DNA from: Pseudoalteromonas marina
GTDB taxonomy: Bacteria; Pseudomonadota; Gammaproteobacteria; Enterobacterales; Alteromonadaceae
Assembly (NCBI RefSeq): GCF_000238335.3
Contig: NZ_AHCB03000006.1
Location: 186,001 to 250,000 of the forward strand
Direction: 5' to 3'
DNA length: 64,000 bases
The notes under the pieces are model-generated. The model was given only the letters and a program-made list of their open reading frames with translations. It was not told where the DNA came from and ran no database searches. Below are positions 47,955-56,777 of this stretch, piece by piece; positions within the stretch are counted from its first letter, which is position 1; each line of letters opens with the position of its first letter. The translations under genes and the position numbers were made by a program.

Positions 47955-50546
47955 ATGAAGCAATCAATTGCATTTACGCCAAGTATTATTATTGGCGCAA
48001 CACTTTCATTATCAGCGGGCTTTACAACAACAACTTACGCCGCTGAAGAAGCAAAAAAAGTAGAACGCATTGAAGTTACAGGCTCGCGTATTAAACGCTC
48101 TGACATTGAAGGCCCATCACCGGTGCAATCAATCAGTAAAGCCGATATTGAAAACATGGGTTACGATAACCTTCAACAACTACTCGAAAGAATGCCTGTT
48201 GCAGGCAGTGGTACTTTTTCTACACGTGGTAACAACCAAGATTCGACGGCAAATGGAGCTGCCGCTGTAAGCTTGCGAGGCTTAGGTGCCGACGCAACAC
48301 TTGTACTGATTAACGGGCGCAGAGTCTCAATTAGTGCGTTTGCAGAAGGGATAACTAATTCATTTGTCGATATAAACAGCATTCCAGTATCGGCTATTGA
48401 ACGAATCGATATTTTAAAAGACGGAGCATCTGCAATTTATGGCTCTGATGCTGTAGCCGGTGTTGTTAACGTTATTTTGAAAAAAGATATCGATGGCGTA
48501 GAAGTAAACTTAGGGTACGGCGGCACTGACGGCCCTAACTATGAAGAAACAACAGCAAGTGTTGTTTGGGGTACCACTAGCGAAAAAAGCAGTGCGTCAG
48601 TAATCATTGATTACTTTAAAAACACATCGCTTTCATCAGATGAAATGGGCCGCTTGGGTACCGCAAACCAATCTCCTTATGGCGGTGAAGATTTCCGTTC
48701 ATCTCGTGGCTTCCCTGGCTACTTTTACGTTGATGGTGTAAAAACAATTGACCCAGATTGCCCAGCAGAAAACGCAACTGCAAGCGGAAGCTGTTTATTT
48801 GATTATGGCCCGTTTGGCTACATAGCCCCAGCTGCTGAGCGTATTGGCGCAATATCGCAATTTGAATATCGTTTTGACAATGGCATTACGGGCTTTTTAG
48901 AAATGGCCGTTCAGCACAATACGTCGGTTGCAGCGGGTGCACCAACCCCACTTGACGAAGATGCAGGCCTAACGGTACAAGCAAATCATCCAAATAACCC
49001 ATTTGGGCAAGACATCGAAATTGGCCGCTACCGTACTGTAGACGCGGGTGCCCGCCAATGGGATATTGAATCAGACACAATGCGAATTGTAGCTGGCTTA
49101 AAAGGCGAAATTAACGACTGGAGCTGGGAAACAGCAGTACAAAAAGGTCGCAGTAAATCAATGCAAACCGGCGACCGCTCGCAAGGTTGGGTTCGTACAG
49201 ATTTTTTACAACAAGAAATTGATGCAGGTAATTACAACCCATTCGGCGGTACATACAACGATCCGGCAGTTGTAGACAGAATTACCACCAGCCTTGTTCG
49301 TCGTGGCGAATCGCATATGACTTCATTTGACGCAAACATTACTGGTGAAGCATTTAGCTTTGGCGACGATGTTGTGATGATGGCCGCAGGTATCGAATAC
49401 CGTGAAGAAGACGTCAGTGATATTCCAGATGATCAATTCCAACGTGGTTTAATATTTGGTACTGAATCTGTATCTGCATCAGCAAACAGAGACCAGTACG
49501 CCGCGTATGTTGAGTTTTCAATTCCACTTGCAGAAACCCTAGAGCTACAACTGGCAGGTCGTTACGATGACTACAGCGACTTTGGCACCACTACCAATCC
49601 AAAGGTTGCACTTCGCTGGGCACCAACCGATGAAATTACGGTTCGTGGTTCATGGGCGCAAGGCTTTAGAGCCCCTTCTCTTGCACAAGTTGGTTTAGGT
49701 CCATCTCAAGAAAGTCAGTTTTTTGTAGACACGTACCGCTGTCAAGCAACAGGGAAAGACTGTAGCGCACTTGATTACAACATTGAGTTTGCAGGTAACC
49801 CCGATCTACAACCAGAAGAATCTGAATCTTGGAACGTTGGCTTTATTTGGGCACCAACAGCCGAATTTGGTCTGAGCGTAGACGTGTGGAGCATCACACA
49901 AGATAACAAAATTGACGAGCAAGAATTTGGCCCTATTTACGCCTCTGAATGTAATAACCAAAACAGCACAGTATGTGTTCGTTTATCACCAAATGGTGGC
50001 GATGCGTTAGGTACTATTCAAAAAATATTTAGCACCTTTGAAAACGTATCATCGCAAGAAGTGTCGGGCGTTGATATTTCAACAAACTACAATCACTCGC
50101 TTGACGATTTAGGCTTATTAAAATTCAATTTAGAATGGGCATACCAAGATAAATTTGAAAAAGATGGCCGCGATTATACCGGTGAATATGGGTACCCAGA
50201 GCACCGCTTTATCTTCTCAACAAACTGGGAAATGGGCGCGTTTAACACTAACTTAAACATTAGTTATGTTGGTGAGTTTGAAGATACACCAGATATCGAC
50301 TTCGATGGTAACTTAGATTTCGATACTAATACATCACGTATGGTTGACTCGCAAACACTGGTTGATTTACAAACGTCTTACCGTGTTTCTGACTCTGCTA
50401 AAGTATCGTTAGGTATTAATAACTTATTTGATGAAGAGCCACCATTTGCAATTGGTGACGGTGATTCTGACTTATACGGTTACGCCTCGGGTGTACATAA
50501 CCCACGCGGTCGTTATATTTATACTAAAGTAAGCTTTTCTTTCTAA
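47955..50546 (+). CDS. TonB-dependent receptor
   Basis: This 863-residue outer-membrane protein has a signal peptide (about 1-30) and the start ERIEVTGSRIKRSDIEGPSPV, typical of a large marine receptor group. Its plug shows LRGLGADATLVLINGRRV and ERIDILKDGASAIYGSDAVAGVVNVI. The barrel ends in YIYTKVSFSF with terminal Phe. A cysteine-containing loop region (YRCQATGKDC; ECNNQNSTVCVR) is a feature of the group. Substrate unknown; carbohydrates or peptides are common for this type. Confidence 0.93.
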   Translation: MKQSIAFTPSIIIGATLSLSAGFTTTTYAAEEAKKVERIEVTGSRIKRSDIEGPSPVQSISKADIENMGYDNLQQLLERMPVAGSGTFSTRGNNQDSTANGAAAVSLRGLGADATLVLINGRRVSISAFAEGITNSFVDINSIPVSAIERIDILKDGASAIYGSDAVAGVVNVILKKDIDGVEVNLGYGGTDGPNYEETTASVVWGTTSEKSSASVIIDYFKNTSLSSDEMGRLGTANQSPYGGEDFRSSRGFPGYFYVDGVKTIDPDCPAENATASGSCLFDYGPFGYIAPAAERIGAISQFEYRFDNGITGFLEMAVQHNTSVAAGAPTPLDEDAGLTVQANHPNNPFGQDIEIGRYRTVDAGARQWDIESDTMRIVAGLKGEINDWSWETAVQKGRSKSMQTGDRSQGWVRTDFLQQEIDAGNYNPFGGTYNDPAVVDRITTSLVRRGESHMTSFDANITGEAFSFGDDVVMMAAGIEYREEDVSDIPDDQFQRGLIFGTESVSASANRDQYAAYVEFSIPLAETLELQLAGRYDDYSDFGTTTNPKVALRWAPTDEITVRGSWAQGFRAPSLAQVGLGPSQESQFFVDTYRCQATGKDCSALDYNIEFAGNPDLQPEESESWNVGFIWAPTAEFGLSVDVWSITQDNKIDEQEFGPIYASECNNQNSTVCVRLSPNGGDALGTIQKIFSTFENVSSQEVSGVDISTNYNHSLDDLGLLKFNLEWAYQDKFEKDGRDYTGEYGYPEHRFIFSTNWEMGAFNTNLNISYVGEFEDTPDIDFDGNLDFDTNTSRMVDSQTLVDLQTSYRVSDSAKVSLGINNLFDEEPPFAIGDGDSDLYGYASGVHNPRGRYIYTKVSFSF

Positions 50547-50559
50547 ACACTACACAAAC

Positions 50560-50588
50560 AAAAAAACCGCCAACTGGCGGTTTTTTTT
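50560..50588. terminator. Bidirectional terminator between TonB receptor and peroxiredoxin
   Basis: AAAAAACCGCC-aact-GGCGGTTTTTTTT. Confidence 0.92.
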
Positions 50589-50608
50589 ATTTAAACAAAA
50601 GGGCTAAA

Positions 50609-51214
50609 TTATAGCTCGCCTTCGTTTTCAGAAAGGAACTTTGCAACACCTTCAGGGCTTGCATCCATACCTTTTTTACCTTCAGTCCAACCAGCAGGAC
50701 AAACTTCACCGTTCTCACTGTGGAACGCTAGTGCATCAACCATACGGATCATTTCGTCAATGTTACGACCTAGTGGTAAATCGTTAACTACTTGATGACG
50801 TACGTTACCTTCTTCGTCGATTAAGAACGAACCACGAAATGCAACACCCGCTTCAGGATGTTCAACGTCGTATGCTTTACAAATTTCGTGTTTAACGTCT
50901 GCAACTAGTGCGTATTGTACTTTACCAATACCGCCATCAGCTACAGGCGTGTTACGCCATGCATTATGAGAAAACTGAGAATCGATAGAAACACCAATTA
51001 CTTCAACGCCACGCTTTTTAAACTCTTCAAAACGCTTATCAAATGCAATAAGTTCAGAAGGACATACAAACGTGAAATCTAATGGGTAAAAGAAGATTAC
51101 AGCTTTTTTACCTTTAATTGTTTCGTGTAGATTGTAGCTATCTACAATTTCACCATTACCTAAAACTGCTGCAGCGGTAAAGTCTGGTGCCTGGCGGCCT
51201 ACTAATACACCCAT
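50609..51214 (-). CDS. 2-Cys peroxiredoxin (AhpC/Prx type)
   Basis: It reduces hydrogen peroxide and organic peroxides. The 201-residue protein has the peroxidatic cysteine in FYPLDFTFVCPSELIAF and the resolving cysteine in GEVCPAGW. The start at ATG 51214 (MGVLVGRQAPDFTA) follows TTGGAG; the frame is open 45 bases further. The C-terminal extension after the resolving Cys resembles the typical 2-Cys group (Prx1) more than E. coli AhpC. No ahpF is adjacent, so it probably uses thioredoxin. Confidence 0.92.
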   Translation of the reverse strand: MGVLVGRQAPDFTAAAVLGNGEIVDSYNLHETIKGKKAVIFFYPLDFTFVCPSELIAFDKRFEEFKKRGVEVIGVSIDSQFSHNAWRNTPVADGGIGKVQYALVADVKHEICKAYDVEHPEAGVAFRGSFLIDEEGNVRHQVVNDLPLGRNIDEMIRMVDALAFHSENGEVCPAGWTEGKKGMDASPEGVAKFLSENEGEL

Positions 51215-51413
51215 TTTATTCTCCAAATATTTTGAGTTTGTTTTCAATTGCTTTCGCAATGCTGGTACATATATGGGCGCTAAAAGTTAAAAACCAATAG
51301 CGCCTGCACATAATTGTTTTGTATATTAGATATAAACTTTTAAAAAAGATAATCGTATTTACCGATGTGGGCAATCGAAAATACCGAACAGTAAATTAAA
51401 ACACCGCAAATAC

Positions 51414-51441
51414 AAAAAAACCTGCATATGCAGGTTTTTTT
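51414..51441 (-). terminator. Terminator after fadR
   Basis: AAAAAAACCTGCA/TGCAGGTTTTTTT perfect palindrome, 8 bp past the fadR stop codon. Confidence 0.88.
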
Positions 51442-51448
51442 AAAATGT

Positions 51449-52162
51449 TTAGTCCATTATATCCGACGGCATATCGCCACGAATTTTCTGCCAAATTTCA
51501 CCGGTTTGATGACCATATTTACGCATCATCGAAATTGCACCGTCGTGTTCATTATTTTGCGCTAATACAGTTAAATCTTTATAAAACTGGCGGGCAAGCT
51601 CGCGGGTACCCGGATCTGAAAAGTAATGACAACCGATTTTAGAATAGAACCCTCTAAAACCGTTTAAAATTAAAACATAAATTCGGTTATTACCTGCAAC
51701 GGCCAATTCATGATGCACTTTATAGTCATAATCAGCAAATGCTTGTGCCGTATCTTCAAGTTCGTGACTTAATGATAAAATTTCAATAACACGCTCAGGG
51801 TTAAGCTTAATTGCAGCACGGGTATAAATAGCACTTATATTTGTTCGTGCAGACAATAGCTGATCTGTCAGCTCAGGCATTTTATCTTCATCTAAACGTG
51901 CTAACGTTTCTAATATATTTAAGCCCGACGTTTCCCAAAAGTTATTAACCTTTGTTGGTTTGCCGTGCTGAATAGTTAGCCAGCCGTCTCGCGCTAAACG
52001 CTGTAACACTTCGCGTAATGTGGTTCTTGTTACGCCAATTAACTCAGAGAGCTCTCTCTCAGCTGGTAGAATTGAACCTGGAGGGAAATCGCCATTCCAA
52101 ATAGACTCAACTATGTATTCTTCAGCAAATCCTGCTGGGCTTTTCGCTTTAAAAATTCTCAT
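51449..52162 (-). CDS. fadR: Fatty-acid metabolism regulator FadR
   Basis: FadR is a GntR-family regulator that represses beta-oxidation genes and activates unsaturated fatty acid synthesis; acyl-CoA releases it. The 237-residue protein is close to E. coli FadR (239): [48 protein letters not shown] and [21 protein letters not shown]. In E. coli fadR neighbours nhaB and dsbB. Here an integron replaces that neighbourhood before dsbB. Confidence 0.96.
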   Translation of the reverse strand: MRIFKAKSPAGFAEEYIVESIWNGDFPPGSILPAERELSELIGVTRTTLREVLQRLARDGWLTIQHGKPTKVNNFWETSGLNILETLARLDEDKMPELTDQLLSARTNISAIYTRAAIKLNPERVIEILSLSHELEDTAQAFADYDYKVHHELAVAGNNRIYVLILNGFRGFYSKIGCHYFSDPGTRELARQFYKDLTVLAQNNEHDGAISMMRKYGHQTGEIWQKIRGDMPSDIMD

Positions 52163-52522
52163 CCAATTCCCACTCGAATTAATCTACAACGTTTCGCTTA
52201 CGCGAATAACTGACTGATTGTACCAGACGAAACTCAACTAACAAGTAAAGTAAGATATATTGTTAAATTGAACATACACATCAAGGTAAAGTTACTGAAC
52301 GGCAAGAGCGACTGGCCATTTAAAAGGAACAAAAATCGCTTTTAATAAAACAAATTCATTGAAAATATCAAATTACGATCAGGTTAAACATGGAAGAAAT
52401 GTGCAAACAACGAGAATTAATTTAGTGGCTGAACTAACAGCCAATTGTAGACATTGAAGATTTTTAATGTCTGAAGTCAAGATTTGACTCCATTCACTTT
52501 TTATATGCAAAATACTCCGCAA
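52163..52522. other. Distal end of integron / fadR upstream region
   Basis: This 360-bp region contains the fadR promoter and the end of the last cassette. No canonical attC was found after the 52523-52846 gene. GAGCGACTGG near 52307-52316 repeats the first ten bases of the 34-bp unit beside intI, possibly by chance. Otherwise nothing is recognised. Confidence 0.45.
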
Positions 52523-52846
52523 CTAGTTGAAAAATGGTGTGAACCATGATGCAACGTAAAAAATTAAAAGAAAACTATAAGCTAACAAAAAGCCTTTGAA
52601 ACACTCTTTTAGATCTGCGGCTTCATGACCATGTTTTGCCTTTTTAAAGCCTAAATAACTAGGCACTGGGTAAGTAAGCATTACCGCTACAATAATCCAA
52701 TTTGCTACAACTTTATCTGAATCGGGGGCATCGAAAATAAAAACTGACATGAACAACGAAACTGGCCACGCTACTATCGCGATAGCAGGTAAAAACGCCA
52801 AAGCTAATAATGGAATTGATAATGGATGGCTGTGAGTTTGCTGCAT
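52523..52846 (-). CDS. Integron cassette 11: small membrane protein
   Basis: This 107-residue protein starts MQQTHSHPLSIP at ATG 52846; the longer frame to 52882 is rejected because it enters attC. Three membrane helices are likely (about 9-30, 43-62, 82-102). No known family. It is the cassette most distant from attI, and it lacks a recognisable attC of its own, so it may be fixed in the chromosome or its attC may have decayed. Confidence 0.6.
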   Translation of the reverse strand: MQQTHSHPLSIPLLALAFLPAIAIVAWPVSLFMSVFIFDAPDSDKVVANWIIVAVMLTYPVPSYLGFKKAKHGHEAADLKECFKGFLLAYSFLLIFYVASWFTPFFN

Positions 52847-52861
52847 AATTTCCTTTGCATA

Positions 52862-52953
52862 TAACGCCCTAATAATGGGCAAAAAATTGTTGGCTAAAAT
52901 GTTGAGGAACGAAAACAGCCAACTGTTTTTTGTCCTTATTAATTAGCGTTAGC
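52862..52953 (-). repeat. attC site of cassette 10
   Basis: On the + strand it runs from TAACGCCC to GCGTTAGC (92 bp), with internal complementary GTTGGCTAAAATG and CAGCCAACTG. The stop codon of the 52949-53146 gene lies in the outer box. Confidence 0.85.
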
Positions 52954-53146
52954 TTACATTTGTATATTGGGGCATACCAACTAAGTCAATGTCTATATTC
53001 TTAGTCATTGCGCCATGTGTCCATCTTAACTCTAATTGTCGAACAGCATCAGCAAACCTATTAGCACTTTCAAAGTCTGAATAGGTCGTTATTTTCATGT
53101 CTGGAAATAACCTAGGAAGTTGCTCATTTGGAGTATCATACGGCAC
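52949..53146 (-). CDS. Integron cassette 10, second ORF: small hypothetical protein
   Basis: This 65-residue reading frame uses a GTG start at 53146 or an internal ATG (MKITTYSDFESANRFADAVRQ). No signal peptide, no known family. The stop lies in attC, as usual for cassette genes. It shares one cassette with the 53189-53521 gene, with no attC between them. The open frame continues upstream without an ATG. Confidence 0.45.
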   Translation of the reverse strand: MPYDTPNEQLPRLFPDMKITTYSDFESANRFADAVRQLELRWTHGAMTKNIDIDLVGMPQYTNVS

Positions 53147-53188
53147 CTCATGAGTTGCTGTCGTTTTATGGGGCTTAGCATGAGCTAA

Positions 53189-53521
53189 CTAATTTCGGAA
53201 TTTAATCATTTCTTGTATTGTCTGCCAAGGCTGAGCAGAAAAATCAGCGTCTATACCTAGCTCTTTAGAAACCAATATGATTTTTCCAATGATCGATGTA
53301 GATTCAAAGTTTTTCCATTGGTTTTTAAACAACTGAGAACCATATACATTTGCCATAGCCTCTACAGAGAAAACTGAAAAGATCATCGATGGTATTATCC
53401 ATCTAAATTTATGACCAGCTTGCTCTTCCTCTGCCATTCTTAATTGGTTTGCAGCTATGGAATGAAGAGGAATTATCTCTGGGCATTCAACTGTAACTTT
53501 TACTTTTTTGGTACGACTCAA
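53189..53521 (-). CDS. Integron cassette 10, first ORF: hypothetical protein
   Basis: The open frame runs to 53665, but its first 45 or so codons translate the neighbouring attC. The likely start is TTG at 53521, preceded by GGAGAG six bases upstream, giving 110 residues starting SRTKKVKVTVECPE. A hydrophobic stretch (WIIPSMIFSVFSVEAMA) may be one membrane helix. No known family. Confidence 0.5.
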   Translation of the reverse strand: MSRTKKVKVTVECPEIIPLHSIAANQLRMAEEEQAGHKFRWIIPSMIFSVFSVEAMANVYGSQLFKNQWKNFESTSIIGKIILVSKELGIDADFSAQPWQTIQEMIKFRN

Positions 53522-53539
53522 TCTGAACTCTCCATGTAA

Positions 53540-53642
53540 GCTAACGCCGCAAATAAACGGCAAAAAATAGCTGGCTATAATTTGAGAGGCACGAACAAAG
53601 CCAACTGTTTTTTGTCCGTACTTTTTAATTTGCTTTGTTAGG
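53540..53642 (-). repeat. attC site of cassette 9
   Basis: + strand GCTAACGCC ... GCTTTGTTAGG, about 103 bp, with GCTGGCTATAA and AAGCCAACTG as inner boxes. It contains the stop codon of the cassette 9 gene. Confidence 0.88.
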
Positions 53643-54062
53643 TGCGTAAGAATCCAAATACTCACCTACTCGACCACCAAATAGCGAAGGTGATGTATTA
53701 TGTATTTTACGTTTAGCATATGAGCAAGACTCTTTAACTCTGATGCTGCTCTCAGATTGCCATAATGCCGCGTCTGTATTTTTTACTATTTCTTCTAATG
53801 GCTGCTTGCTGATGATAACTGCTTTATCGATGAGCTGTTTGTTACTTAAGTACCACTCATTTATTTCTTCTTGGGTTGCGCTATCACAGTATTTTTTTAA
53901 AGATAATATGTAGCTAAAAACCTGACGAGCTCTAAATGCAGCATCTTCATATGAACAAACACCATCTCGTCTTTGCTTGCCCTCTGGGACTGGTTCACAA
54001 GGTTCCACAGCAGAGACTCTAAATGAAAAAAGCAGAAGCAAAGTTAGTAATACGATCTTCAT
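53625..54062 (-). CDS. Integron cassette 9: exported hypothetical protein
   Basis: This 145-residue protein (ATG 54062) has a clean signal peptide (MKIVLLTLLLLFSFRVSA). The mature part has four Cys (VEPCEPVPEG, DGVCSYED, KKYCDSA, KESCSYAKRK), suggesting disulfides. No family recognised. The protein end (APNKAN) is encoded by the attC outer box, so attC supplies its C terminus. Confidence 0.62.
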   Translation of the reverse strand: MKIVLLTLLLLFSFRVSAVEPCEPVPEGKQRRDGVCSYEDAAFRARQVFSYILSLKKYCDSATQEEINEWYLSNKQLIDKAVIISKQPLEEIVKNTDAALWQSESSIRVKESCSYAKRKIHNTSPSLFGGRVGEYLDSYAPNKAN

Positions 54063-54068
54063 TGGCAC

Positions 54069-54163
54069 CTAACGCCCGCTTAAGCGGAAAAATATTGTTG
54101 GCTACAATGTTGAACGGAGTGAAAACAGCCAACTGTATTTTTTCCGTTTGAAGTACTTGTTAT
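54069..54163 (-). repeat. attC site of cassette 8
   Basis: + strand CTAACGCCCG ... CTTGTTAT, about 95 bp, with GTTGGCTACAATG and CAGCCAACTG inner boxes. Confidence 0.88.
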
Positions 54164-54354
54164 ATGGTTTTATTAGGGCGTATCCGCTTAAAAAACATTG
54201 TATACGTGACTGTAAACCAATCATAATTTACACTAACTAATTCCCAGCCTTGTTTTCCTAGTTCTGTGCAGCGAGTTTGTAACCTAACAAATTTGGTGGA
54301 GCGAAATGTAAGAAGACCACCAACTTTTTCTACTTTATACTCAAATATATCCAT
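54160..54354 (-). CDS. Integron cassette 8: DUF4177-like protein
   Basis: This 64-residue cytoplasmic protein has the DUF4177 pattern: FEYKVEKV at the start, then LGKQGWELVSVNY and a FFKR end. DUF4177 proteins are tiny beta-rich domains of unknown function, common in integron cassettes and elsewhere. Stop codon inside attC. Confidence 0.7.
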   Translation of the reverse strand: MDIFEYKVEKVGGLLTFRSTKFVRLQTRCTELGKQGWELVSVNYDWFTVTYTMFFKRIRPNKTI

Positions 54355-54375
54355 ATACTTCTATCCTGTGATCCA

Positions 54376-54469
54376 TATAACGCCTGGTTAAGAGGCTAGT
54401 TTAGCTTGCTAAAATGTTTGCCGAAGGCTCGAGCAAGCTATTACGAGACCTTCTTAAACCACTTGTTAA
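54376..54469 (-). repeat. attC site of cassette 7
   Basis: + strand ATATAACGCC ... CTTGTTAAG, about 94 bp. Inner sequence (TAGCTTGCTAAAATG / GAGCAAGCTA) differs from the others, giving a more distant member. Confidence 0.82.
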
Positions 54470-54486
54470 GTATTTACTTGAACAAG

Positions 54487-54918
54487 TTACCTTTTTTGAT
54501 AACGGACCTCAAATTTACCCTTGTCTGCCTTTATATAAACAGAATTAGTTAATGACACTGATTTATAATTATCTAAGTCTTGAGCTAGCATCTCTGAGTT
54601 GTCGTATTTAACAAGTGTATTTGGAAGACAACTTTTTAAGTTAATGTGCACTTTAGTTAAAGCAGCAGAAGGTAATCCCGTGTGCTCTATATGGAGATAT
54701 GAATTAACATTACTTCCAGAAATATTCATATCAAACCTTACAAGCTCAACCCTATTAATTTGAGGGATTTCTAGTTCTTTTAAGTTTACTGGACATTCGG
54801 CTAAAACTGGAATTCTTAATGTTCCATAAGCCTCATCGATTGCTTCATTTTTTGAAGCATCTCCGCATGAAATAAGGAGCATTATAGTGGTAATGATTAG
54901 ACTAGATTTAAGATACAT
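54487..54918 (-). CDS. Integron cassette 7: lipoprotein
   Basis: This 143-residue protein has lipobox LISC (Cys about 18) after MYLKSSLIITTIMLL. The mature part contains two more Cys (AECPVNL, LKSCLPN) and alternating strands, suggesting a small beta domain. No family recognised. Confidence 0.6.
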   Translation of the reverse strand: MYLKSSLIITTIMLLISCGDASKNEAIDEAYGTLRIPVLAECPVNLKELEIPQINRVELVRFDMNISGSNVNSYLHIEHTGLPSAALTKVHINLKSCLPNTLVKYDNSEMLAQDLDNYKSVSLTNSVYIKADKGKFEVRYQKR

Positions 54919-54938
54919 GCCGATCCTTGAACTAAATA

Positions 54939-55032
54939 CCTAACGCCCAAATAACAGGCTAAAAATAGTGGGCTAAAATGGAGCGAAGCGAACAGCCCGC
55001 TGTTTTTAGTCCTTGTTGATTTGCTTGTTAGG
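54939..55032 (-). repeat. attC site of cassette 6
   Basis: + strand CCTAACGCCCAAA ... TTGCTTGTTAGGG, about 94 bp, with GTGGGCTAAAATG and CAGCCCGCTG inner boxes. The cassette 6 protein ends within it. Confidence 0.88.
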
Positions 55033-55434
55033 GCTTAATGCTCGAATAGATTTTAAGAACTCTTTACTAAAATCGAGGTTAGCCCAAATTAATTGAGTAC
55101 CACCACAATAACCCGTTATCCAATTAGAGTCGTCTGTAAAAGCAACATACTCTTTCCCCAATGAAAAAGACATTCCGTGACATGCATTAACGTCCATTGC
55201 GGAATATATGACTTTTGTGTAATTGCCCTTAAGCATACTTTTATTGTCTAAAGTGATTTTTTGATAAGGTCTATTCTCTTTATCAAATAAAATCTCCAAC
55301 TTCATAATACGCCCATTTAGCACATTACTAGCGTTACTGAAATGCACAGAAGGTGGTTGTTCTGCACAACTGCAAGCAAGGGTGTTAGCACTAAACAGTA
55401 TAAAAGAAATAAAAAACGCTAAACGATACACCAA
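55006..55434 (-). CDS. Integron cassette 6: secreted NTR/TIMP-like protein
   Basis: This 142-residue protein has a signal peptide ending LACSC, then a small domain with conserved Cys (CSCAEQPP; AMDVNACHGMSF; WITGYCGGTQ). A mature N terminus starting with Cys-Ser-Cys and the strand-rich middle resemble the netrin/TIMP-like fold found in some bacterial exported proteins. This is a fold-level guess, not proof. The last 10 or so residues (SPNKQINKD) come from attC. Confidence 0.55.
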   Translation of the reverse strand: MVYRLAFFISFILFSANTLACSCAEQPPSVHFSNASNVLNGRIMKLEILFDKENRPYQKITLDNKSMLKGNYTKVIYSAMDVNACHGMSFSLGKEYVAFTDDSNWITGYCGGTQLIWANLDFSKEFLKSIRALSPNKQINKD

Positions 55435-55448
55435 ATTCTCCCTTGAGC

Positions 55449-55546
55449 CCTAACGCCCAAATAAGGGGCTGATTAACTGTTGGCTAAAATGTGAAGCGAA
55501 GCGAAACCGAGCCAACTGTTAGCAGTCCCGCTTAATTTTCTTGTTA
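55449..55546 (-). repeat. attC site of cassette 5
   Basis: + strand CCTAACGCCC ... TTCTTGTTAT, about 98 bp, with TGTTGGCTAAAATG and GAGCCAACTG inner boxes. Confidence 0.88.
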
Positions 55547-56119
55547 TACACCGCTTTCACAATGTTTTGCAATGAAAGCCTCAATCATTGCATCAAACGA
55601 TTTATATGCTGGATTGTGTGGATGAGTACGACCTATGAATACATTTTTATCGCTATTGTATATAGACAATGACTCTTTATATTTTATACAACCATTTACA
55701 TAACCATTATCTGTAACGTAGGCATTGCCCATAGAAAATAAAGCTTTTGAAACACCCCAATAATCTCCATCCTCTTCAAATGCTTTAGCGGCTAACTCAA
55801 AGTGTTTAATTGATTTAGATGCCGTAGGATCATATTCATTGTGTTTTATATAAAAGTCTTTGTGTTCGCGGTAGCTTCTATTTTTATAAAACAACCCTAA
55901 GAAAGTATGAGCTTCAGCCACACCATAAATATTTTTTGATTTTTCAAGATCAGCGAGCGCCTCTAATCCAAGCTTTTCAGCCGCTAAACCTCGCCCATGC
56001 GTTCCCATTAGTTGATATGCGTAATTTAGTTTAGTCATAGGATCGCTTGTATATGGAACTCCTGCCGCAGCACAGCCGAGTAAAAACAAAGTGATTAGTG
56101 AAATAATGATCAGCTTCAT
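55544..56119 (-). CDS. Integron cassette 5: TPR-like lipoprotein
   Basis: This 191-residue protein has lipobox LLGC (Cys16) after MKLIIISLITLF. The mature part is helical with TPR-like repeats (YGVAEAHTFLGLFYKNR; HFELAAKAFEEDGDYWGVSKALFSMGNAYV). Sel1/TPR-type lipoproteins bind other envelope proteins; no specific role can be assigned. Confidence 0.65.
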   Translation of the reverse strand: MKLIIISLITLFLLGCAAAGVPYTSDPMTKLNYAYQLMGTHGRGLAAEKLGLEALADLEKSKNIYGVAEAHTFLGLFYKNRSYREHKDFYIKHNEYDPTASKSIKHFELAAKAFEEDGDYWGVSKALFSMGNAYVTDNGYVNGCIKYKESLSIYNSDKNVFIGRTHPHNPAYKSFDAMIEAFIAKHCESGV

Positions 56120-56138
56120 GCCAAACTTTCCTTAGGTG

Positions 56139-56243
56139 TATAACTTCTAAATAAGGGGCGCAGGCATGTGGGGCATAATGGCGAAGCCGTCCCGCATGTA
56201 TGCGTCCCAGCGAACGTAGTGAGTGACTTAATTTTTTTGTTAG
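56139..56243 (-). repeat. attC site of cassette 4 (divergent)
   Basis: + strand TATAACTTC ... TTTTTTTGTTAGC, about 105 bp. Outer boxes fit, but the interior (GCATGTGGGGCATAATG / CATGTATGCGTCC) is unlike the other attC sites. Confidence 0.72.
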
Positions 56244-56255
56244 CTCGCTTTCTGA

Positions 56256-56660
56256 TTAATCCCACCATAGTAGCAACTTATTGTTTATGACATCACTTTC
56301 TGGATTAAAGACCATGCCTTGGTTAGTAGCTTCTTTATTTGCAATATTCAATATTGCTTCCCTTTCGTTTTGCGTAGTAGGTAAAGATATTTCCAAAGCG
56401 TCTGCGTAAGGTCCACCTTCTTGTTGGATTCGGTTGTTACTGTCATAGATTGCACTCTTGGGAATAGTCACTTTAACTGCTCCAATGCTATACAGGTTTT
56501 CTACAAACCTAATAGCGTCTTGCGTACTAGCAAATCTATTTCCTGCAAGAGCGTGCTTGTTGTTATTTGATATAAGCCATTCCCGAGCCTCGGGTGACTT
56601 TGGATAGATGAAATAAGCTATCGCTACCAGAACGAACACGAGTAAAAAAATCTTCAACAC
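56256..56660 (-). CDS. Integron cassette 4: membrane-anchored hypothetical protein
   Basis: The open frame to 56744 would translate attC. A GTG start at 56660 preceded by AAAGGA gives 134 residues starting LKIFLLVFVLVAIAYFIYP, one N-terminal membrane helix. The remaining domain is probably periplasmic (EAREWLISNNNKHALAGNRFA). No known family. Confidence 0.55.
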   Translation of the reverse strand: MLKIFLLVFVLVAIAYFIYPKSPEAREWLISNNNKHALAGNRFASTQDAIRFVENLYSIGAVKVTIPKSAIYDSNNRIQQEGGPYADALEISLPTTQNEREAILNIANKEATNQGMVFNPESDVINNKLLLWWD

Positions 56661-56678
56661 TTGAACAATCCTTTGAGA

Positions 56679-56777
56679 GCTAACGCCACAATAAGCGGCC
56701 AGATAATGGTTGGTTATAATTGTTGAGGAACGAAACACAACCAACCGTTAGAGGTCCGCTCTTAATTGCCTTGTTAT
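56679..56777 (-). repeat. attC site of cassette 3
   Basis: + strand GCTAACGCC ... GCCTTGTTAT, about 99 bp, with GGTTGGTTATAATTG and ACAACCAACCG inner boxes. Confidence 0.86.

Noticed and set aside
53522..53665. N-terminal extension of the cassette 10 protein
   Set aside because: This part of the frame translates the attC of cassette 9, so a TTG start at 53521 is preferred.
56661..56744. N-terminal extension of the cassette 4 protein
   Set aside because: It runs into attC of cassette 3 and lacks a ribosome site; GTG 56660 with AAAGGA is a better start.
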